Of a stretch of 64,000 bases of DNA, positions 18,127 to 28,332 are shown one piece after another (the first letter of the stretch is position 1; every line of letters begins with the position of its first letter). Both the position numbers and the translations under genes were made by a program. The notes under the pieces were generated by a model. It saw only the letters and a program-made list of their open reading frames with translations, ran no database searches and had not been told where the DNA came from. Origin of the DNA: DTU052 sp050951725 (GTDB taxonomy: Bacteria; Bacillota; Syntrophomonadia; Syntrophomonadales; DTU052); contig JBMNJO010000001.1 of NCBI GenBank assembly GCA_050951725.1, positions 1,240,001 to 1,304,000 on the forward strand, in the 5' to 3' direction.

Positions 18127-18438
18127 GCCCTGACCTCCTGGTTTATTTATGCTAGTAGGTTGCCTTTACCGTTTGTTTTTAATCACGCCAGCAATAAAAG
18201 CATTCCTGCTGGACCCAATATACCAGCCGGCTGGCAATCTTCGGAATCACCGAGTTTTAAGGGATCCTACGTTGTTTTGAAGATGACTGCTGTCATATTT
18301 TCGACCGAAAACCCTTTTCTTTCTCAACAATATGTGTTATTATGCTAGTGGCCTTCCTATGTCTAGTGTTCGCTTGCTCTTTCAGGTTAAGTTGAACCTC
18401 GCGGACTGGAGGAGCTTTATTCGAAAGGAGTCCTACGA
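18127..18438. other. Divergent intergenic space, uvsE / zinc-ribbon gene
   Basis: 312 bases between divergent genes, AT-richer than its neighbours. It should carry both promoters; I cannot assign boxes with confidence. Confidence 0.4.
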
Positions 18439-18723
18439 ATGCCGTTTGAGGACAAGGTTCTGACGTGTAAGGAATGTGGAGGAGAATTCATCTTCACCGT
18501 TGGTGAACAGGAATTCTATGCTGAGAAAGGCTTTCAAAACATTCCTGGTCGTTGCCCGGAATGCAGAAGAAGGAGAAAAGCTGAGAGCCGGGGTGGGTCT
18601 GGCGAGAGAGAAATGTTTGACGTGATTTGTGCTGAATGTGGCGCTCCGACAAAGGTTCCATTCCGTCCGAGTGGTGATCGCCCCGTTTACTGTAGCGACT
18701 GTTTCCGCAAAAGACAATACTAG
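18439..18723 (+). CDS. Small double zinc-ribbon protein
   Basis: 94 residues behind GAAAGGAG (8 nt spacer). Two Cys4 modules are visible: CKECGGEF ... CPECRRRR (residues 10-42) and CAECGAPTKVPF ... YCSDCFRKR (residues 65-92). This two-part layout is a common uncharacterised protein of anaerobic Firmicutes (probable zinc-binding domain followed by a CxxC-CxxC motif ending). The short basic linker would fit nucleic-acid binding, but no function is established. It stands alone with its own terminator. Confidence 0.88.
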   Translation: MPFEDKVLTCKECGGEFIFTVGEQEFYAEKGFQNIPGRCPECRRRRKAESRGGSGEREMFDVICAECGAPTKVPFRPSGDRPVYCSDCFRKRQY

Positions 18724-18751
18724 TTACGAAAGGATATTAAGTTAGAATATT

Positions 18752-18785
18752 AAGGGACCGGTTAATAACTCCGGCCCCTTTTTGT
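18752..18785 (+). terminator. Terminator of the zinc-ribbon gene
   Basis: A 10-bp stem with one mismatch (AAGGGACCGG / CCGGCCCCTT), followed by a run of T residues. It also faces the convergent gene at 18789. Confidence 0.8.
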
Positions 18786-18788
18786 TTC

Positions 18789-19220
18789 TTAGTCCTGTAT
18801 ATTGCTCATGTGTTTCTTGAAAACCAGGAACATGTCTTCAAAGAGCTTGCGAAACTGTTTCAGAATCTCAAACACCCGGTCCAGTTGATCTTCAGGCATC
18901 TCCATCAGCGCGGCTTCGGGATAAACCGGCAATCCATCGTCTCCATGGTTTTTGAGTATCAGGTGTCCCTTCCTGCGCCCTACCGTGTATGCCTTGATCC
19001 CGGTTGCTCTCTCAAAGCCTTCCATTACACTGTTCATTTCCTGCCACAGCGAGTTGTTCAAGTCCTGGTCCTGGATAAGTCGATAAGCTACTTCTTTCTC
19101 CTGATCGTTTAATACCAGGTTGTGTATCTTGACATTAAATGAGTACGCCCGTTTGCCGCTGGCTGCATCAAGGTAAAGTGCCTGGTCCAGTATGTACCTG
19201 ACTTTCTCTGATCTCTCCAT
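18789..19220 (-). CDS. Hypothetical protein, 143 residues
   Basis: I do not recognise a family. The ATG at 19220 follows AAGGAGG with a 7-nt spacer. The protein is hydrophilic, without signal peptide or membrane helix, and the last ~35 residues (DQLDRVFEILKQFRKLFEDMF) form a likely amphipathic or coiled-coil helix. It converges on the zinc-ribbon gene and diverges from the hybrid histidine kinase. Coding is supported by the ribosome site and codon use like that of neighbours. Confidence 0.72.
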   Translation of the reverse strand: MERSEKVRYILDQALYLDAASGKRAYSFNVKIHNLVLNDQEKEVAYRLIQDQDLNNSLWQEMNSVMEGFERATGIKAYTVGRRKGHLILKNHGDDGLPVYPEAALMEMPEDQLDRVFEILKQFRKLFEDMFLVFKKHMSNIQD

Positions 19221-19413
19221 TAAGGCTCCTCCTTCAGCGTTATTCATCTTCAACTGGATACTTGCGATTCAGTCTATTTTTGGCTTTTGTAGCACCCCCC
19301 TTCCTCTATTTACAGTATATGGCTCGATGTCCTGCCTTTGAACACAAATTTTGCACGAGCCGGTTCGCGCAATTAAGCCTATGTTTGTTAAGTTCGTAAT
19401 AATTACAGGAAAA

Positions 19414-19441
19414 TTGTCGTTCATGGTAGAATTATTACATA
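19414..19441 (+). promoter_or_regulatory. Candidate promoter of the hybrid histidine kinase gene
   Basis: TTGTCG and TACATA are 16 nt apart, ending 37 nt before the GTG start. Consensus match is moderate. Confidence 0.35.
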
Positions 19442-19478
19442 TACTCCACCCTCATCAGTTACAGCGAGGAGATCCAAA

Positions 19479-22400
19479 GTGCATGGTCCCGATTTAGAGA
19501 AAACCAAAGAAGAGCTGGTGCTGGAGGTCAGGGCCTTGCGCCAGCGGGTTGAAGAAATGGAATCGCGTCAGCGCTCCGATGGCAATGGAAGCTGGATTGA
19601 AACGGAGGACCTTTACCTGAGCCTCATCGCGGAGGCCCTGTTTGGTTATTACGTTATTCAAGATGGACGGTTTCACTTCGTCAACCCCAAAATGGTCGAA
19701 ATCTTCGGCTATACAGTAGAGGAGATGCTGGAGCAAGTAGCACCTCTGGATGTGATCCATCCATCGGACCGTAAGCAGGCCGCAGAAGTTATAGACCTGA
19801 GACTGGATGGCGTTCTGGGTTCAGCCACTTATCACCTGAAATGCCTTCGCAAAGATGGGCAGACCGTTTATATACAGGCCACCAGTTCCCGCATTATTTA
19901 TCGAGGACGCCCCGCCATACACGGAAACATACTCGATATCACTGAGCGTATGATGTTTGAGCGGGATTTGCGGAGGAGTGAAAGCCGGTACCGGGGTATT
20001 GTTGAAGACCAGACTGAACTGATCTGTCGGTTTTTGCCTGACGGAACCATTACCTTTGTCAATGAGGCCTTCTGTCGGTACTTTAACCTCAAACGGTCTC
20101 AGCTGATTGGGGGTAACTTCCTGGCCAATGCCCAGGAGCGGGATCGGAGGTGCTTCCTGGAGATTATCTCCGGGCTTAATCAGACGAATCCAGTATCCAG
20201 CACCGAGTACAAAATGGATTTTCCCAGCGGGTTTTCCCGGTGGCAGCATTGGACAATACGGACGATCTTTGACGAATTTTCTCGCCCCTCGGAATTCCAG
20301 GGGGTGGGGAGAGATATTACCAAGCGTAAACAGGCTGAGGAGGCCCAACTACAGAGTGAGACCAACCTCAGGCATCAGGTCGATTACCTCAATACCATGA
20401 TGCAGAGCCTTAATGAATTGTTTTACACCTATGATCTCGGAGGATACATTACATTCATTAACCAGAAAGCCGATGAGGTTCTGGGCTATGAACCACATGA
20501 GCTTCTGGGAATGAATGTAATTGACTTCGTGCCAGAAAACATCCGTGATTCGGTCAGTGAAGGGATGCAGAGAATCCTCAAAGAAGGCCAGTCATTGAGC
20601 GACGAGTTACCCGTCTTCCGCAAGGACGGCTCACGGCGCATAATCAGACTTAACTCCGCCCCAATTATTGAAGACGGTGCCATCACTGGGGCCATGGTTT
20701 TGGCTGAGGATATTACCGAGCGCAAGAAGACGGAATCGGCTCTTCGTGCCAGTGAATCCAACCTCCTGAAACAGGTCAACTACCTTAACACCCTGATTGA
20801 CAACCTTAATGAGCTGTTTTTCACCTATGATAACGATGCGCGTATAAACCTGGTCAACAAAAAGTCCTGGGAGATCCTGGGTGTCAACCCTGATGAGATG
20901 TTGGGCCGCCAGGTTATTTCCCTGGTCATGGAAGATGACCAGGAGTTGATTTCCCGGGAGATAGAAGCGCGTCTGGTCCATGGCCGGTCAGGGAGTTACG
21001 AAGTCGCGGTCCGCCACCAGGATGGTACCAAACGACTGCTGCGGCTTAATGCCTCGCCGATAATCGAGGACGGCCGGGGAGTGGGAGGTATGGTTCTGGC
21101 TGAGGATATAACTGTTCGCAAACAGACGGAGGAGGCACTGGAGGCCGAAAAAGAATGGCTGGCGGTAACCCTCCGCAGCATTGGTGAGGGAGTTATTACC
21201 ACTGATACCAACGGCACCATCATGCTGATCAATGATGTGGCGGAGAGGCTGATTGGCTGGAATCAGTCAGATGCGGTGGGAAAACCCATAGAACAGGTCT
21301 TGAGACTTATCGATCCCACTACCAAGCAACTTCGATCCCGAGAATTAATCGAAAAACTGCAGAACCAGCCGGTAATAGAATTGGCCAATCATGTACTAGT
21401 ATGCCGGGATGGTCAGGAGCGGATCATCGATGCCAACGGCGCCAGGATACGCGACCGCTCAGAGCACTTCATCGGAGCAGTCCTGGTCTTCCGTGATATC
21501 ACCGACCGTCTAAGAATAGAGCAGGAAATGACCAGGACCAGCAAGCTGGAGTCCCTGGGGGTGTTAGCCGGTGGAATTGCCCACGATTTCAACAATCTGC
21601 TGACCGTTATCATGGGTTATATAACCCTGGCCAAGATTAATATTCACGACACCGCAGGAACGCTGGATCTTTTGGCCAAGAGCGAAAAAGCCTCCTGGCA
21701 GGCCAAGGCCCTGACCCAGCAGTTGCTCACCTTTGCCCGGGGCGGGGCACCCATCAAAAAGACGGTTAACATTGTTAATACCATAAAGGACTCGGTAGAT
21801 TTTACCCTGAGCGGCTCAAATATAAAATGCGATATGTTCGTACCTCAGCACTTGTGGCCGGTTGATGTTGACGAAGGCCAGTTGAGTCAGGTGATGAACA
21901 ACCTGGTCATCAACGCGTTACAGGCCATGCCAGAAGGAGGAACCCTGCAAGTAACTGCGGAAAACCTGGAGGTCGACGAAGAGTCAGGCCTTCCCCTGAG
22001 GGCAGGAAAATACGTCAAGATCAGGGTCCAGGACGAAGGTGTCGGCATCTCCGATATACACTACCAGAAAATCTTCGATCCATATTTTACCACCAAGCCT
22101 ACTGGTACGGGTCTGGGTCTGGCTACAGCCTATTCGATCATCAAGAACCATGGAGGATTTATTGCCGTCGATTCTATCGTCGGGCAGGGGACCTCATTTG
22201 ACATCTATCTCCCCGTTTCGAACAAGGTACCCCAGGGCTCTGCTGCTGACCCTTCCCACCCAACCAACGGACAAGGGAGGATTCTGTTCATGGACGACGA
22301 GCCAAAAATCCGCGAGGTAGTAGGACGGATGCTCAGAGCCATTGGTTACGATGTGACTATGACCAGCAATAGCCAGGAGGTAGTCCAAGCGTATCAGAAT

Positions 22401-22652
22401 GCCCTCGAAAATGATCAAAGGTTCGATGCAGTGATCATGGACCTCACCGTACCCGGGGGCATGGGCGGACAGGATGCGATCCAGAAACTGATGGTGATTG
22501 ACCCTGAAGTAAAGGCTATTGTAAGCAGCGGCTACTCCAATGACCCGGTTATGGCAGAGTATGCCAGTTGGGGTTTTAAAGGGGTTGTCTCCAAGCCTTT
22601 CGGAATAAATGAACTCAGTCAGGTATTGAAACAGGTGCTGGCCCAGGAATAA
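19479..22652 (+). CDS. Multi-PAS hybrid histidine kinase with receiver domain
   Basis: 1057 residues from a GTG at 19479 (GAGGAG 7 nt upstream). After a short coiled coil there are five PAS domains at roughly 43-160, 165-285, 290-415, 420-545 and 550-680; the third and fourth are clearly a duplication (LNTMMQSLNELFYTYD versus LNTLIDNLNELFFTYD). The kinase core follows: a dimerisation helix with the phospho-acceptor His in GGIAHDFNNLLTVIMGY, an ATPase domain with NNLVINALQAMP, DEGVGIS and GTGLGLATAYSI, then a receiver domain from about 930 with DDE and phospho-Asp in VIMDLTVPGG. No membrane segment, so it is cytosolic. Ligands of the PAS domains and the partner are unknown. Confidence 0.93.
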   Translation: MHGPDLEKTKEELVLEVRALRQRVEEMESRQRSDGNGSWIETEDLYLSLIAEALFGYYVIQDGRFHFVNPKMVEIFGYTVEEMLEQVAPLDVIHPSDRKQAAEVIDLRLDGVLGSATYHLKCLRKDGQTVYIQATSSRIIYRGRPAIHGNILDITERMMFERDLRRSESRYRGIVEDQTELICRFLPDGTITFVNEAFCRYFNLKRSQLIGGNFLANAQERDRRCFLEIISGLNQTNPVSSTEYKMDFPSGFSRWQHWTIRTIFDEFSRPSEFQGVGRDITKRKQAEEAQLQSETNLRHQVDYLNTMMQSLNELFYTYDLGGYITFINQKADEVLGYEPHELLGMNVIDFVPENIRDSVSEGMQRILKEGQSLSDELPVFRKDGSRRIIRLNSAPIIEDGAITGAMVLAEDITERKKTESALRASESNLLKQVNYLNTLIDNLNELFFTYDNDARINLVNKKSWEILGVNPDEMLGRQVISLVMEDDQELISREIEARLVHGRSGSYEVAVRHQDGTKRLLRLNASPIIEDGRGVGGMVLAEDITVRKQTEEALEAEKEWLAVTLRSIGEGVITTDTNGTIMLINDVAERLIGWNQSDAVGKPIEQVLRLIDPTTKQLRSRELIEKLQNQPVIELANHVLVCRDGQERIIDANGARIRDRSEHFIGAVLVFRDITDRLRIEQEMTRTSKLESLGVLAGGIAHDFNNLLTVIMGYITLAKINIHDTAGTLDLLAKSEKASWQAKALTQQLLTFARGGAPIKKTVNIVNTIKDSVDFTLSGSNIKCDMFVPQHLWPVDVDEGQLSQVMNNLVINALQAMPEGGTLQVTAENLEVDEESGLPLRAGKYVKIRVQDEGVGISDIHYQKIFDPYFTTKPTGTGLGLATAYSIIKNHGGFIAVDSIVGQGTSFDIYLPVSNKVPQGSAADPSHPTNGQGRILFMDDEPKIREVVGRMLRAIGYDVTMTSNSQEVVQAYQNALENDQRFDAVIMDLTVPGGMGGQDAIQKLMVIDPEVKAIVSSGYSNDPVMAEYASWGFKGVVSKPFGINELSQVLKQVLAQE

Positions 22653-22669
22653 CTGTAGGATATCAGGAA

Positions 22670-22728
22670 TTTTGCACTACAAAGGGCTCAGACAGCGCCA
22701 TACTGCATGAGCCCTTTGTAGTGCAAAA
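22670..22728. terminator. Strong hairpin terminator between convergent genes
   Basis: A perfect 21-bp stem (22670-22690 with 22708-22728, TTTTGCACTACAAAGGGCTC in the arm) with a 17-nt loop. It separates the histidine kinase from the small membrane-protein gene. Confidence 0.85.
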
Positions 22729-22832
22729 ATAGGGATTGGACTGTACCGGTCGTCCCTTTTAAACTTAAAAACATATCTACACGCCAACCGGAAATGACCT
22801 GCCACGTTTCCGCTATGCAGGCCAGCTACAGC

Positions 22833-23045
22833 TCAGAAGAAAAAGACATAGCCTCCCAGGATAACACAGATACCCCCGAAAACACCATAAAGGACTTCGA
22901 CGAATCTGACACTGCTGTCGTCAACCTGCAACGGGGTGTTGTTTTTTGCATATCCAGCCGCACCACGGGCACACAGTCGGCGAAAGATCAAGAATGCCGC
23001 CCCTATCCCGCTGATGCACAAACCAGTTATCTGTTGAGCATCCAT
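22833..23045 (-). CDS. Small two-helix membrane protein, hypothetical
   Basis: 70 residues with AAGGAG 8 nt before the ATG. Hydrophobic segments lie at about residues 6-22 and 50-68, joined by a basic then acidic loop (RRLCARGAAGYAKN, QVDDSSVRF). No family recognised. Coding is supported by the well-placed ribosome site. It stands alone between two terminators. Confidence 0.6.
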   Translation of the reverse strand: MDAQQITGLCISGIGAAFLIFRRLCARGAAGYAKNNTPLQVDDSSVRFVEVLYGVFGGICVILGGYVFFF

Positions 23046-23142
23046 TTCAAAATCTCCTTATTTTACAAGGTATCTTTATTATACCCTGAAATATGGACAT
23101 GTCATTCTCTATTTTCCGAACATTCCCGGTCACCAAAAGGAA

Positions 23143-23163
23143 AGCGCCCGGCAATCGGGCGCT
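23143..23163 (-). terminator. Terminator of the frameshifted exported-protein gene
   Basis: An 8-bp GC stem (AGCGCCCG / CGGGCGCT) with loop GCAAT, 56 nt after the stop. It resembles the terminator of the paralogous gene (31678-31704). Confidence 0.7.
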
Positions 23164-23218
23164 CGTAATTTGGTGTCTGAATTTTTACTCTCCGTTCGGG
23201 GGATCGCTAGACTAGTAA

Positions 23219-25809
23219 TCAAAACAAGTTCTCAACCGGAGTATAGCTGAATCCGGCCAGTTTCGCTTCATTGGCCATATACATCCAGACGCCGCTACCA
23301 GCTGTTACTTGCGGAATTTCATCCAGATTCCACTCTTCGCCCGGAATGTAATTCCACGGTTCAAGGTTCAAACCGAAGGCCGGGTTTACAACCTGTATAC
23401 ATTCGTTGTATACGCTATTAATAAATCGGGTTACCGGTTCTTGAATCGGCTTACCAGTATAAAAGGATGGGTGTTTTGACAGGTCCAAGGCCGGACCCAC
23501 CAGGTTCCATCCCGGTTGCAGATTCGATTCATACGGTCCTGTGGGCGTTGATGCCGGATAACACACCGCAACGGCTCCATCATAAGGATCTTTAGAATCT
23601 TTGATTTTCACATAAACGGCGTCCATAGGCTTAAACAGGAAAACCGGGTCGTTACTGTAATTCGGAGTTTCTCCCTCCTGAACTACCCATTTACCAGCGT
23701 TTAAGTTACCATCCGGCACCTGATAAATCTGGTGCCATGTCTTGTCGACTGGGTCAAAGCTGTAGGCAATCTCCACCGCTTCTTGAGTAAATGGCAAACG
23801 CAATGATGCCGATAACGTTTCAGGATCGACAAGTTCAATGGACAAATCGGATATGAATTGATCAAAGCGAGGTCTTTCCAATGCTACCGGCGTTGAGACC
23901 ACATTCCAGCCTGATGTCAGGAGCATGACCCAGCGCGGGAAGAGTTTAACCTCCGTTGTTCCAGGCTGCAAAATCCCTGATTGGTCCTGAGCCGTGAGTA
24001 GATCGTTTTCCTGGGGATTTGCGGATGGCTGAGACCTTAGGTAATACAACTCAACACCCGTATATCCCTTGGGAATGGTAATCTCCACGCTGCCCTCAGG
24101 AGCACTTACTGAGTAATCGTCCGTGTAGAATCCGCCTTCTGATGCCGTCAGAGTAACTCTCAAATCATCGGGCCCATTCCATTCAATAGGCCGTCCTTTA
24201 TCGTCAATTACAGCAACAATACAGGGAATTTCCGTATCGTTCCAGCCCCATGCCTCGTTTACCCACCAGTAATCTCCATAATCTCCGAGATACTTCACTG
24301 GGTTATTGATATTCGCTAAATAAACAGCCAGGCCTTTTGCCGAGCTTTGGACCACAAGATTGAATGATGCTCCTTCCATATTAATGGCATCAAAATGCAC
24401 CGTTACCTGGTCTTCTTCATAGTTTTCTGTGGGGTAAGCCAGATAAATGGTGTTCCAGAGTGTTCCGTCAAGCTCGATGTCTCCGATTGTATAGGTATCC
24501 CATGACTCACGATAGAACGCAATTTTGTCGTTAGGATTAAGCTGAACATTTATCGGTTCGGTATTGGCCACCGTTGGATTACCATACTCGTCCAGCAGAC
24601 CGATATGGACCTCATACTGGGAGTTAGGCTTAATGTGGTACATACCTGGATTCACAACCGGGTTGCCGGGATCCTGGTCCCATTCATCTCCTGGTGCACC
24701 ACTACGGGGCAGTACAATATCCCAATGATCGTAACCATCGACACCAAGAATCCTCAGTGCATCGAAATAACGAGCTTCCTCCATATACGCCACTATTTTT
24801 GTGGCTTCACCGGGAGCTACCCTTAGGTATACCCAATCCCACCAATAGTCCCCTTCAATGGCAAAATAGACTCCGACCCATTCGTCGTAATACTCCCATC
24901 CATATTCCCAATCAATATAGCCATTGGCCTCAGTGCTGTAGTACCATAGGTCTACACTTTCCTCTCCTTGCGGAATGTAAAGGGGGTTTTCGTTATCAAT
25001 AGATTGTGCCTCAGGATTCAATAAAGGGTCTTCAAAATAGAAGTTGGGTGCTGAGCCCGGTTGGATAGTCGAATCACGTTCTTCATAGATGTTAATCCTC
25101 GTATTTGACGAGGCTTCGGTGGGTTGCCATCTTGATCAATCAGCGTTAAGGTTAACTTCTGTAGTTGTCCGGCAAATAGGTCCAGGGAATATTCATCCAG
25201 TTCCCTCCCGTCACCGTAAGTCACTTTCAGCTCTACCCCTGTCCGGCTGATGGTTAAAGGATTCGCAAGACTGCTGAACAACATCTGATCAGCATTGTTT
25301 ATCCCCACTTCCCAGTACCATTGCCTTCCTGACACTTGGGGGTTTACGACTTCATTCAGTTCAATCGTCACTTTGCTGCCAGGGCCGGCGGCGAATTCAT
25401 CCGGTTCCGGAATGGTGAAGCACAACCCGGTGCCTACCGGCGGATCACCTGAGGGGATTGTTGTTACTCTGTCAATCGTGCTTACGTACCCCGGGCTGTA
25501 TACTGCGGCTGTTATGGTTGCTGTTGTATTGCTGAAATTAAAATATCCCGGGTCGTCTTCCCCTATGTAACACGTGCGCAGGTACACCGTGTCTCCGACA
25601 TTTAAAAACTGATCCTGCTGCAGTTCAAATTCCAGGGTATAAGTGGTGTGCGCACTAATCCCCAAATTGGCGGCTGTTACCTCAATAGGAGGCAGGCTTT
25701 CGGCTTTAGCAGCGGGAACCGATCCCAAAAAAGCTGGCAATACGAGCAGAACGGCCACCACAAGAGCAATTCCCCACGAGAAAACGCTCCTTCTCACTCC
25801 CTTTTGCAC
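23219..25809 (-). pseudogene. Large exported protein, paralogue 1, broken by a frameshift
   Basis: Two reading frames together match the intact 865-residue paralogue at 31765 from end to end. The first (GTG 25809 with AGAGGAG upstream) has a signal peptide (SWGIALVVAVLLVLPAFL ... AKA) and breaks after DQDGNPPK near 25113-25117. Shifting by one base restores ASSNTRINIYEERD and continues as the second frame to 23219. A single lost base, as A in a GAAAGCC context, explains it. The second part carries the repeated blocks SGWNVVSTPVALER and PGWNLVGPALDL and ends in LAGFSYTPVENLF. Family unknown; the protein is secreted or wall-associated. It may be a true pseudogene, a phase-variable gene or a sequencing error. 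Confidence 0.8.
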
Positions 25810-25917
25810 CGTACCATCTCCTCTCATTAAGATTCCTTGGTTTTGTTGTTAGGAAAGATAACCACAATAAACCACAAGATACCCCCAACAAGTGGATATG
25901 ACTCAGACCAAAGCACC

Positions 25918-25952
25918 AACTCCTTTCTAACTGTTTCTGATATTCTTTTCGC
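25918..25952 (-). promoter_or_regulatory. Conserved 35-nt upstream element, degenerate copy
   Basis: About 110 nt upstream of paralogue 1. The plus-strand sequence CAACTCCTTTCTAAC...GATATTCTTTTCGC aligns, with one indel, to the copies at 28016, 31340 and 34531. Confidence 0.35.
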
Positions 25953-26104
25953 CTTCAGTTGGAAGGACTTCAGATTTAGTGGGTATAGCTGCCACATATG
26001 ACTGTCGTTATTTAGCCTTCGCTTACCAGTTACGTTTTGGCTGCCGGTTGTAGCTCGGATCTAAGAATTCAATCAACTCGCAGAACATTGCCGTTGTTGT
26101 ATTC

Positions 26105-27964
26105 TCAATTCACCGGAGGCTGCGGCACCCCCTCACCCTCCTGGAATTCGTGCACAGTATAAACTGGTATAGGAGCGGAAAATCCCCGCACCGTTACCGC
26201 ACCCAGTTCTTCGAACTCCCAGGGTATATCCGCTGGATTTTTCCGAAGGCTCTGCAGGGTACGGTCACTCAGGATAAGCTGGGTGCCGTACTCCTTATTG
26301 AGGCTCTCCAGGCGGGAAGCCAGGTTAACATCCTCTCCAATCACCGTATAATCGGTCCGCTCAACGCTGCCAACATTACCAACCACTACTGTTCCGGTAC
26401 TTAATCCGATTCCTATATTGAAAAGAGGTTCGGCTCTTGATTCCCAACCCTGATTAAGGGCAACCAGTTGTCGGCGCATCTCCTGGGCCGCGCTGACGGC
26501 TTTCGCGGCGTGGTCCGGTTGATACACCGGGGCACCAAATACCGCCATAATGCCGTCGCCCATGTACTTGTCGATCATACCCCCGTATTTGAAGATAGCT
26601 GTTGTCATGACTGACAGGTATTCGTTCAGTCGTCCTACCACCTTCTCCGGGGGCATGGACTCGCTGAAAGAAGTAAATCCCCGGATGTCGGAAAAGAGTA
26701 TGGTCACTTCCTGGCGTTTACCCCCCAGTTCCACCAGTTCCGGGTGGTTTATCAACTCCTCCACCACCGCCGGCGACACGTACCTGCCAAAGAGCGCCCG
26801 GGTCCGCTTCCGTTCCATTTCGGATGTCAGGTAGTTCTGCGCGGTAACCCCGGTGTAAGTTACCAGGGACAGAATCATGGGACTGGCACAGTCGATCCAC
26901 CAGTGCTGGTATGACCACAGCCCGTATGAAACTGCTCCAACCCCGGCAACCACCAGACCGGCCATCAGGAGACCTCCCCCGGGCCCTCGGCCGAAAACCA
27001 GCCGCATGGTCAGTACCCATACCAGGATCATCCACAAGAGGTTAACCCACAGGGGAACCTTCTGGAAGTATGAATCCTCAAGGAAAGTCTTAAGAAAAGA
27101 AGCGTGGATCTCAACCCCCATGGCCGGCAGTCCGCTGCTTAAGATCAGGTTCCCGGTGGTAAAAGGGGTCTTCTCATAATCGCGCATCAGTACCGATGTG
27201 GGACCGATCAAGACGATACGGTCTCTAAAGACCTCCGGGTTCACCTTCCCCTGCAAAACATCCAGATACTCATAACTGGGAAAGGCACCTCCCGGTCCCC
27301 AAAAATTGGATAGAGCCTGGCAGCGCTGATCAACCGGGATGAGGGTGTCCCCTACCAGCAGTTTGCCATCCGACAGCCGGGTTATCCGGTCGGCGCCCGG
27401 ACCCAAAACAGTCTGCGCAATGGCAAGACTGAAGGAAGGAATGAAAAAGTCCTCTCCCGCCGGGTAGGCCACCAGGGAATGACGCACTACGTTGTCGCGA
27501 TCGGTCGGGGTGTTGATGAAGCCCACCCCGGCACAGCTTTCAAGAAAATGGTCCAGGGGCATCCTGATCTCCTGCATGATCTGGCCATCGTCTTCGTCAA
27601 ATGTAAAGCCGCAGGCCAGAACTACTCCTCCATGCCGGGCCACGGCTTCCGCCAGGGCCTGGTCCTCTGAGGGTTCGCTCGGCAGGTCAAGGATCAGGTC
27701 AAACGCCACCACCTGCGCCTCACCCAGGAGTTCAAGTCCTTCAGCGAACACGGAACGCGGCCAGGGCAGCTGACCCAATTCGCGTATGGATTCCTCCCCG
27801 ATCCCAATTAAGACAATCTGGTTACCAGGGTCCTTTTCCCCGGAAATCCGGAACCAGCCATCGTAAACGGTATTCTCTACCCGTTCCCATAGGCCCAGGG
27901 ATGTAGATAACAGAAACAGCAACAGAATTCCCGCCGGCAGGAAGAGGCTTTTCCACTTCAACAT
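26105..27964 (-). CDS. CHASE2-domain adenylate/guanylate cyclase
   Basis: 619 residues from ATG 27964 (AAGGAG 7 nt upstream; an ATG 31 codons earlier lacks a ribosome site). The order is an N-terminal helix (residues 8-22), an extracellular CHASE2 sensor (about 30-310; motif IGIGEESIRELGQLPWPR, FDLILD), two to three transmembrane helices (310-385) and a class III cyclase domain (about 420-600). The cyclase has both metal-binding Asp residues in ILFSDIRGFTSFSE and DKYMGDGIMAVFG, so it should be active and make cAMP or cGMP from ATP or GTP. It lies between exported-protein genes of the same strand and shares an upstream element with them. Confidence 0.92.
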   Translation of the reverse strand: MLKWKSLFLPAGILLLFLLSTSLGLWERVENTVYDGWFRISGEKDPGNQIVLIGIGEESIRELGQLPWPRSVFAEGLELLGEAQVVAFDLILDLPSEPSEDQALAEAVARHGGVVLACGFTFDEDDGQIMQEIRMPLDHFLESCAGVGFINTPTDRDNVVRHSLVAYPAGEDFFIPSFSLAIAQTVLGPGADRITRLSDGKLLVGDTLIPVDQRCQALSNFWGPGGAFPSYEYLDVLQGKVNPEVFRDRIVLIGPTSVLMRDYEKTPFTTGNLILSSGLPAMGVEIHASFLKTFLEDSYFQKVPLWVNLLWMILVWVLTMRLVFGRGPGGGLLMAGLVVAGVGAVSYGLWSYQHWWIDCASPMILSLVTYTGVTAQNYLTSEMERKRTRALFGRYVSPAVVEELINHPELVELGGKRQEVTILFSDIRGFTSFSESMPPEKVVGRLNEYLSVMTTAIFKYGGMIDKYMGDGIMAVFGAPVYQPDHAAKAVSAAQEMRRQLVALNQGWESRAEPLFNIGIGLSTGTVVVGNVGSVERTDYTVIGEDVNLASRLESLNKEYGTQLILSDRTLQSLRKNPADIPWEFEELGAVTVRGFSAPIPVYTVHEFQEGEGVPQPPVN

Positions 27965-28332
27965 CCTGAAACTCCTTAAAGCATTGTATTTAGTATTTAA
28001 TAACAATCGCCGTATGAATTCCTTTCTTACTAAGGACAATCCTTCCTCACTGTGCACAATTAGCGCTGTTCGCTTAATGGTTAAGGCTTTTCATAGATCC
28101 GGCCTGACGTTGAATAGGTTTTGCCCGCTTTACCCTGCCGGCGGCCTTAAACGTGCCCGGGAGAAAATCCCTGGCCGGTCAAAACAGCTGTTGGCCCCCA
28201 CCGACGAAGTAGAAAGGCTTCAATCTTCACTTCACATCCATTCCGTCGAACAAATACAACGCACAGGGAGTCATGTATACTCCTCATCTTTGTATTAGGA
28301 AGCTAACTGTCAGGCCGCTTGCTTCGTCTTCG
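27965..28332. other. Leader region of the cyclase gene
   Basis: 368 bases. It includes the 35-nt conserved element (28016-28050) and, further upstream, a GC-rich stretch with short complementary arms (CCGGCCAGGGATTTTCTCCCGGGC-like, 28154-28180). I tested this by eye against the c-di-GMP-I riboswitch and it does not fit. Confidence 0.4.
28016..28050 (-). promoter_or_regulatory. Conserved 35-nt upstream element, cyclase copy
   Basis: 52 nt upstream of the cyclase start. Plus-strand ends are GAATTCCTTTCTTAC and AATCCTTCCTCAC. It is identical to the copy at 31340 in 29 of 35 positions. Confidence 0.6.

Noticed and set aside
25105..25125. Programmed ribosomal frameshift in exported paralogue 1
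   Set aside because: No slippery heptamer, downstream stem-loop or internal ribosome site; the intact paralogue has no shift here.
28080..28330. Possible c-di-GMP-I riboswitch upstream of the cyclase
   Set aside because: Fragments such as GGGCAAAACC occur, but the GAAA tetraloop-receptor arrangement and the ACGCAAAGCC block are absent.
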